Made by a program: the position numbers and the translations under genes | NCBI GenBank assembly: GCA_035533815.1 | Contig: DATLTB010000107.1 | Span: 1 to 9,012, forward strand | Length of the DNA: 9,012 nt | Direction: 5' to 3' | Source of the DNA: JANWKA01 sp035533815 | GTDB lineage: Bacteria > Bacteroidota > Bacteroidia > Chitinophagales > Chitinophagaceae | Notes under the pieces: model-generated | The model's input: only the letters and a program-made list of their open reading frames with translations | The model's database searches: none | What the model was told of the DNA's origin: nothing | Shown: positions 5,794 to 9,012 of the stretch, piece by piece | How positions within the stretch are numbered: position 1 is the stretch's first letter | Layout: each line of letters begins with the position of its first letter

Positions 5794-6927
5794 TCAGGTT
5801 TTGAGGGGCTCCAGACTTTTCAGGATACTGATCAGCACCAGGCTTTCCTTTTCCCAGCAGAGTTCCCGGGAGGCATTCTGGGTATGGGCTTTCCAGGATG
5901 CATACCTGACCGGATCCGAGAACATGGAGGCGATTTTCGCAGCCAGTCGCAACGGTTCCAGGCTATCCAGGCATTCCCCGATCTCATAATGGTCGATGAT
6001 CGCCTTAATTTCCGGCAGATCGCTGGCCAGTACCGGGATGCCGGCATGGATATAATCAAATAGCTTATTGGGCAGGCTGTAACGGTAATTCAGGTTGGTG
6101 GGTTTATCCAGGGTCAGTCCCAGGTGTGCTCTCCGGGTCAGTCCGGCAAGCTGGTGGAACGGCATCCTGTCAATGAACCGCACCCGGTCTCCGAGTTGCA
6201 AATCCAGGACCAGTTTTTTCAGGTCACCGATCACTTCCCCGGATCCGGCGATCACCAGATAGTATTCTGCGGGATTAAGGTGGGCCATAGAGATCACCAA
6301 TTCTTCAGCACCCCTATCCCGGTGAATGCCGGCACCCTGGTAGATCAGGATTTTCCGGTTTTCCGGAAGGGTGATCCCGGGCTGGTTACCTGAGGATACC
6401 CGGTGCAGGAAAGGAAGATTGCGGATGACTTGGACATCTGTATGGTATTTATTCCGGTAAATGCCGGCAATGGTGGCATTCACCGTATACACATGCCGGA
6501 GGCGGGGGAATATTCCTTTTTCAATACGCGTCCAAACCCATTTGACCAGGGGCCTGTGTTGCAATTCAGGCACTTCGGTGAAATATTCGTGACTATCATA
6601 AATCAGGGGAATCCCTTTCAACCTGGAGGCCAGGAAGTTCGCAGGCAAAGTGTCCAGGTCATTGGAGATCAGGATATCTGCCCGGTGAAAAACCAGGTAG
6701 ATAAATAAGCGGATATTATAGAAGGCATAAAAACCTGCTTTCCGCTGAAATGGCAGCCAAAATCTCCTGGTCCGGTAATCCCGTTTTTCCAAATCAAGAC
6801 TGTCCCTGGTCAACCGCCCTACCAGCACTACCTCGAAGCCCTGGTCATGGCAGGTCTGTGAAACCTTATGCACCCGCTGATCGGAGTTCAGGTCACTGGT
6901 TACGGAAATGAGGATACGTCTGGACAT
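5794..6927 (-). CDS. GT4-family glycosyltransferase
   Basis: A 377-residue retaining glycosyltransferase of GT-B fold, expected to move a sugar from a nucleotide donor to a growing glycan on the cytoplasmic side of the membrane. The N-terminal Rossmann half begins SRRILISVTSDLNSDQRVHK (2-21), and shows ISNDLDTL (87-94) and PLIYDSHEYFTEVPE (107-121). The donor-binding half has LIYQGAGIHRDRGAEELV (194-211), YYLVIAGSGE (222-231), DRVRFIDRMPFHQL (247-260) and YSLPNKLFDYIHAGIPVLAS (283-302), the place of the GT4 acidic EX7E region; here it reads PNKLFDYIHAG, as in a Bacteroidota subgroup. There is no signal peptide. It starts 13 bases after the epimerase stop, so it is the last gene visible in the operon. 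The exact sugar and acceptor cannot be told; an N-acetylmannosamine-type donor is a guess from its neighbour. Confidence 0.85.
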   Translation of the reverse strand: MSRRILISVTSDLNSDQRVHKVSQTCHDQGFEVVLVGRLTRDSLDLEKRDYRTRRFWLPFQRKAGFYAFYNIRLFIYLVFHRADILISNDLDTLPANFLASRLKGIPLIYDSHEYFTEVPELQHRPLVKWVWTRIEKGIFPRLRHVYTVNATIAGIYRNKYHTDVQVIRNLPFLHRVSSGNQPGITLPENRKILIYQGAGIHRDRGAEELVISMAHLNPAEYYLVIAGSGEVIGDLKKLVLDLQLGDRVRFIDRMPFHQLAGLTRRAHLGLTLDKPTNLNYRYSLPNKLFDYIHAGIPVLASDLPEIKAIIDHYEIGECLDSLEPLRLAAKIASMFSDPVRYASWKAHTQNASRELCWEKESLVLISILKSLEPLKT

Positions 6928-6940
6928 CCGGCAGCCTGGT

Positions 6941-8014
6941 TCAGCAGGCAGTATAGTTGAGAATATGGTTAATCATTTGGCGGGCTGCATGGCCATCTCC
7001 GTAAAAATGTTCCATTGGTATTGACCGCCCGGCCTGGAAAATATCAAAAGCCTTCAGGATTTTCCCGCTGTCAGCTCCAGCAGGTATATTGCATCCGCAT
7101 TGTACCAGTTCAGTCCATTCGGTTTGCTCCCTGAGGGCAATGCAAGGTTTGTGGAAGAAAAAAGCTTCTTTTTGTAATCCTCCGCTGTCGGTGATGACCA
7201 TGGTGCATTGGCTGACCAGATGAAGCATGTCCAGATACCCCAGGGGACCAGTGACCGGGAAAGGAAGACCGGGAGCCAGATTATGCAGGATTTCAGCGGT
7301 GCGGGGATGGGCTGGAAAAACAACCCGGGCCCGGGATTGTATCCCCGATAACGCGTCCAGGATGCCGGTAAGCCGGGGGATGTCCAGGATATTCTCCTCC
7401 CGGTGGATGGTGCAGAGTACAAAAGGGGACCCGGGCTTTGCGGAAGAATCGGAGTTATTGAATCGTGCTGAATAATAGGTCAGGGCATCCCACATCAGGT
7501 CCCCGGTCCAAAATACCTGGGCGGGGAAGCGGCCAAACCCTTCCAGGTCCAAGTTGACCATGGCCCGGGAGGTCGGACAGAAAAGCAGGTCGCTGATCCT
7601 GTCTGTCAACACCCGGTTGATCTCTTCCGGCATCCGCAGGTCGTGAATCCGAAGACCAGCTTCGGCATGGGCGAGCGGGATATGCATTTTTTTAGTGGCC
7701 AGGGCTCCCGCCAGGGTGCTGTTGGTGTCTCCATAAACCAGCACCATATCCGGCTTTACTTCCTTCAGCACCGATTCAATGCCTTCCAGCATTCTCCCGG
7801 TCATGGCCCCATGGGGAAGATCGTGGATACCCAGTTGAAAATCCGGATCGGGGATGCCGAGTTCCCGGAAAAAAACACCTGACATATTATCTTCCCAGTG
7901 CTGGCCGGTATGCAGGATGATCTCCTGGATTTGCGGATATGATCTAAGCTCCCGCGAAAATGCCGACAGCTTCACTAACTGGGGTCTTGCCCCTGCTATG
8001 CTGAGCAGTTTCAT
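6941..8014 (-). CDS. wecB: Non-hydrolysing UDP-N-acetylglucosamine 2-epimerase family protein
   Basis: This family inverts C2 of UDP-GlcNAc or a derivative to give UDP-ManNAc-type donors for surface polysaccharide. The 357 residues carry the full set of residues important in E. coli WecB: D96 in VYGDTNSTLAG, E118 in HAEAGLR, E131 in MPEEINR and H204 in TIHREEN. Further family segments are HTGQHWEDNMS (35-45), VTGPLGYLDML (254-264), ITDSGGLQKEAFF (274-286) and REQTEWTE (295-302). The N-terminal motif is GARPQ (8-12), not the GTRPE of classical WecB. GARPQ is typical of the WbpI-like branch, which acts on UDP-GlcNAc3NAcA, so the true substrate may be a modified GlcNAc. The ATG at 8014 overlaps the stop of the deacetylase-like gene as ATGA, indicating translational coupling. 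The gene symbol is given for the family, not for a proven substrate. Confidence 0.88.
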   Translation of the reverse strand: MKLLSIAGARPQLVKLSAFSRELRSYPQIQEIILHTGQHWEDNMSGVFFRELGIPDPDFQLGIHDLPHGAMTGRMLEGIESVLKEVKPDMVLVYGDTNSTLAGALATKKMHIPLAHAEAGLRIHDLRMPEEINRVLTDRISDLLFCPTSRAMVNLDLEGFGRFPAQVFWTGDLMWDALTYYSARFNNSDSSAKPGSPFVLCTIHREENILDIPRLTGILDALSGIQSRARVVFPAHPRTAEILHNLAPGLPFPVTGPLGYLDMLHLVSQCTMVITDSGGLQKEAFFFHKPCIALREQTEWTELVQCGCNIPAGADSGKILKAFDIFQAGRSIPMEHFYGDGHAARQMINHILNYTAC

Positions 8015-8901
8015 AAAATGGAATTGATTTGACGGATCATCCGGTCATGCAGTTCCCGCCAGCCTTTCCAGGTTCCGGTATCAGATAGAGAATCGTTATG
8101 CCATAGGCTCATAAAGACACCCCCTGAGTGTTTCACCTCAGCGATAAGCCCGCTGACCACTGGCCAGGCCTGGTCGGGGGATAGCTTCATATAGTCTTTC
8201 AGGGAGCCTTCCATAAAAGTAATGGGGAAAATCTGCAAGGATGTTTTTTTCTCCAGCCCCAGGTCATAGAAATAAAAGGGCAAGCTGGTCCCTGCCCGGA
8301 AACCGGGAAGATCCGCATATCCCATGGAATATTCTGCGGTCAGGCCTGCCTGGAGGAGTACCCGGTAGGTATCTGGCAGCCGAAATCGGAGGTAATGCTG
8401 GCGGCTGATATGGATTGGACGGCCCACCAGCGATTCCAGGCGTTTTTTTTCCTTACTGATCCTGTAGTAGTTATCCCCTGACCGGTAAGAAGGGTGAAGA
8501 CCTATCCGGGCATGATGTTCCAGGTGGCCGACCAGTTGCTTCATGACGCGGGAATCCAGGGATAGGTTTTTATCGAAGCGCCCGTAACTTCCGCTCAGGA
8601 TGAAAAAGATAATTTCTGCAGGTACAGTGCCCCAGCTTCCCATCAGGTAATCATAGGTATCCGAGGGATCCCTGGTCATACCACTCAGGACCTGTATTCG
8701 TTGTTTCAGGCGGTCCAGGTCCAATGCAGCCATGTCTTTGGCTGAGCTTGCAAATTGTCGCAGCAAATCCCTGCCCCGGAAGGCAAATGCCGTATCAATA
8801 TCATAGGTGAAAATGACGCGGAAAGTCGGGTCCTTCAATGCCAGGCCGGGGTAATGCTTAAGGATCGTTTCCTTCAAAAACTTCAGCCAGTAATTAACCA
8901 C
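8011..8901 (-). CDS. Polysaccharide deacetylase-like protein, catalytic part downstream of an in-frame stop
   Basis: This is the uninterrupted 3' part of a gene for a Bacteroidota protein with an N-terminal DUF7033-like region and a C-terminal NodB-like carbohydrate esterase 4 domain, a family that removes N-acetyl groups from glycans. Counted from the GTG at 8901, it shows TYDIDTAF (32-39; metal-binding aspartates D34 and D36), ARIGLHPSYRS (131-141; a histidine motif), SRQHYLRFRLP (165-175), GFRAGTSLPFYFYDLG (200-215) and SLWHNDSLSD near the C-terminus. The GTG is only the first possible start after the stop codon. It has no Shine-Dalgarno sequence and falls in the middle of a conserved stretch (FLLKPVVNYW), so it is not the native start. 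The family sequence continues to the window edge in the same frame, with TGA at 8956-8958. The gene is first in the visible operon and overlaps the epimerase ATG by 4 bases. Confidence 0.75.
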   Translation of the reverse strand: MVNYWLKFLKETILKHYPGLALKDPTFRVIFTYDIDTAFAFRGRDLLRQFASSAKDMAALDLDRLKQRIQVLSGMTRDPSDTYDYLMGSWGTVPAEIIFFILSGSYGRFDKNLSLDSRVMKQLVGHLEHHARIGLHPSYRSGDNYYRISKEKKRLESLVGRPIHISRQHYLRFRLPDTYRVLLQAGLTAEYSMGYADLPGFRAGTSLPFYFYDLGLEKKTSLQIFPITFMEGSLKDYMKLSPDQAWPVVSGLIAEVKHSGGVFMSLWHNDSLSDTGTWKGWRELHDRMIRQINSIL

Positions 8902-9012
8902 AGGTTTTAATAGAAAATCATGGTGGTAAGCCAGGCTTTCCCGACTGCTGTAACGTCAATGCATATCCTTTGCGGCGGGCAAATATTCCTCATACCGGCT
9001 GATCATGAAAAA
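8902..9012 (-). pseudogene. Upstream part of the deacetylase-like gene, broken by an in-frame TGA
   Basis: Read on the minus strand from 9012, in the same frame as the part downstream, the sequence gives FFMISRYEEYLPAAKDMH, then TGA (8958-8956), then RYSSRESLAYHHDFLLKP, which joins VVNYW without a gap. In my knowledge of intact relatives this region reads SRYEEYLP...D.HGR(F/Y)S..(E/Q)SLA...GFL..PVVN.W, with glycine where the TGA stands. A single GGA to TGA change would explain it. The gene continues beyond the right edge. It may be a recent pseudogene, a base-call error, or a stop that is read through. Confidence 0.75.

Noticed and set aside
5689..6063. 124-codon plus-strand frame after ftsE
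   Set aside because: Most of it is the antisense of the glycosyltransferase 3' end, whose own frame has clear family motifs.
8956..8958. UGA read as glycine (genetic code 25) to explain the in-frame TGA
   Set aside because: TGA is the normal stop codon of six other or same-operon reading frames in the window (satP, DUF190, ftsE, glycosyltransferase, epimerase and the deacetylase itself), and gene content is Bacteroidota-like.

Overview
This window looks like chromosomal DNA of a member of the Bacteroidota. Three lines of evidence point there. The HolA, the long PurM-type AIR synthase, the stand-alone FtsE and the DUF190 protein all have the sequence flavour seen in that phylum. TAnnTTTG, the -7 element of the Bacteroidota primary sigma factor, sits just upstream of three genes. 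Recognisable Shine-Dalgarno sequences are mostly missing. All genes use the standard bacterial code, and TGA is a normal stop here for six of them.

Layout from left to right. (1) The first 46 codons of a minus-strand gene (1-140) run off the left edge; they resemble the start of DUF3375/JetA, the first gene of type I Wadjet anti-plasmid systems. (2) Divergent from it is holA (DNA polymerase III delta, 317-1315), which meets ribF (FAD synthetase/riboflavin kinase, 1320-2288, minus) tail to tail. (3) A SatP-type acetate/succinate transporter gene (2500-3102, plus) is followed by a PurM-type AIR synthase (about 3147-4328, plus). (4) A DUF190 gene (4340-4693, minus) converges on purM. (5) An intergenic region of about 300 bases carries a perfect 24-bp palindrome just upstream of ftsE (4991-5692, plus). 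(6) From the right edge leftwards on the minus strand comes a tightly packed surface-polysaccharide operon: a polysaccharide-deacetylase-like gene, a non-hydrolysing UDP-sugar 2-epimerase (6941-8014) and a GT4 glycosyltransferase (5794-6927).

The left two thirds are single-gene housekeeping units in alternating directions. The right third is a three-gene unit that plausibly makes, transfers and trims an N-acetylated sugar in a cell-surface glycan. Its first gene is interrupted in this sequence: an in-frame TGA (8956-8958) falls inside a conserved stretch, apparently replacing a Gly codon by one base change, while good family sequence continues in the same frame on both sides.

The points most worth following are this in-frame stop, the possible Wadjet locus off the left edge, and the helically phased palindrome in front of ftsE. 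I see no tRNA, rRNA, CRISPR array, insertion sequence or attachment site.
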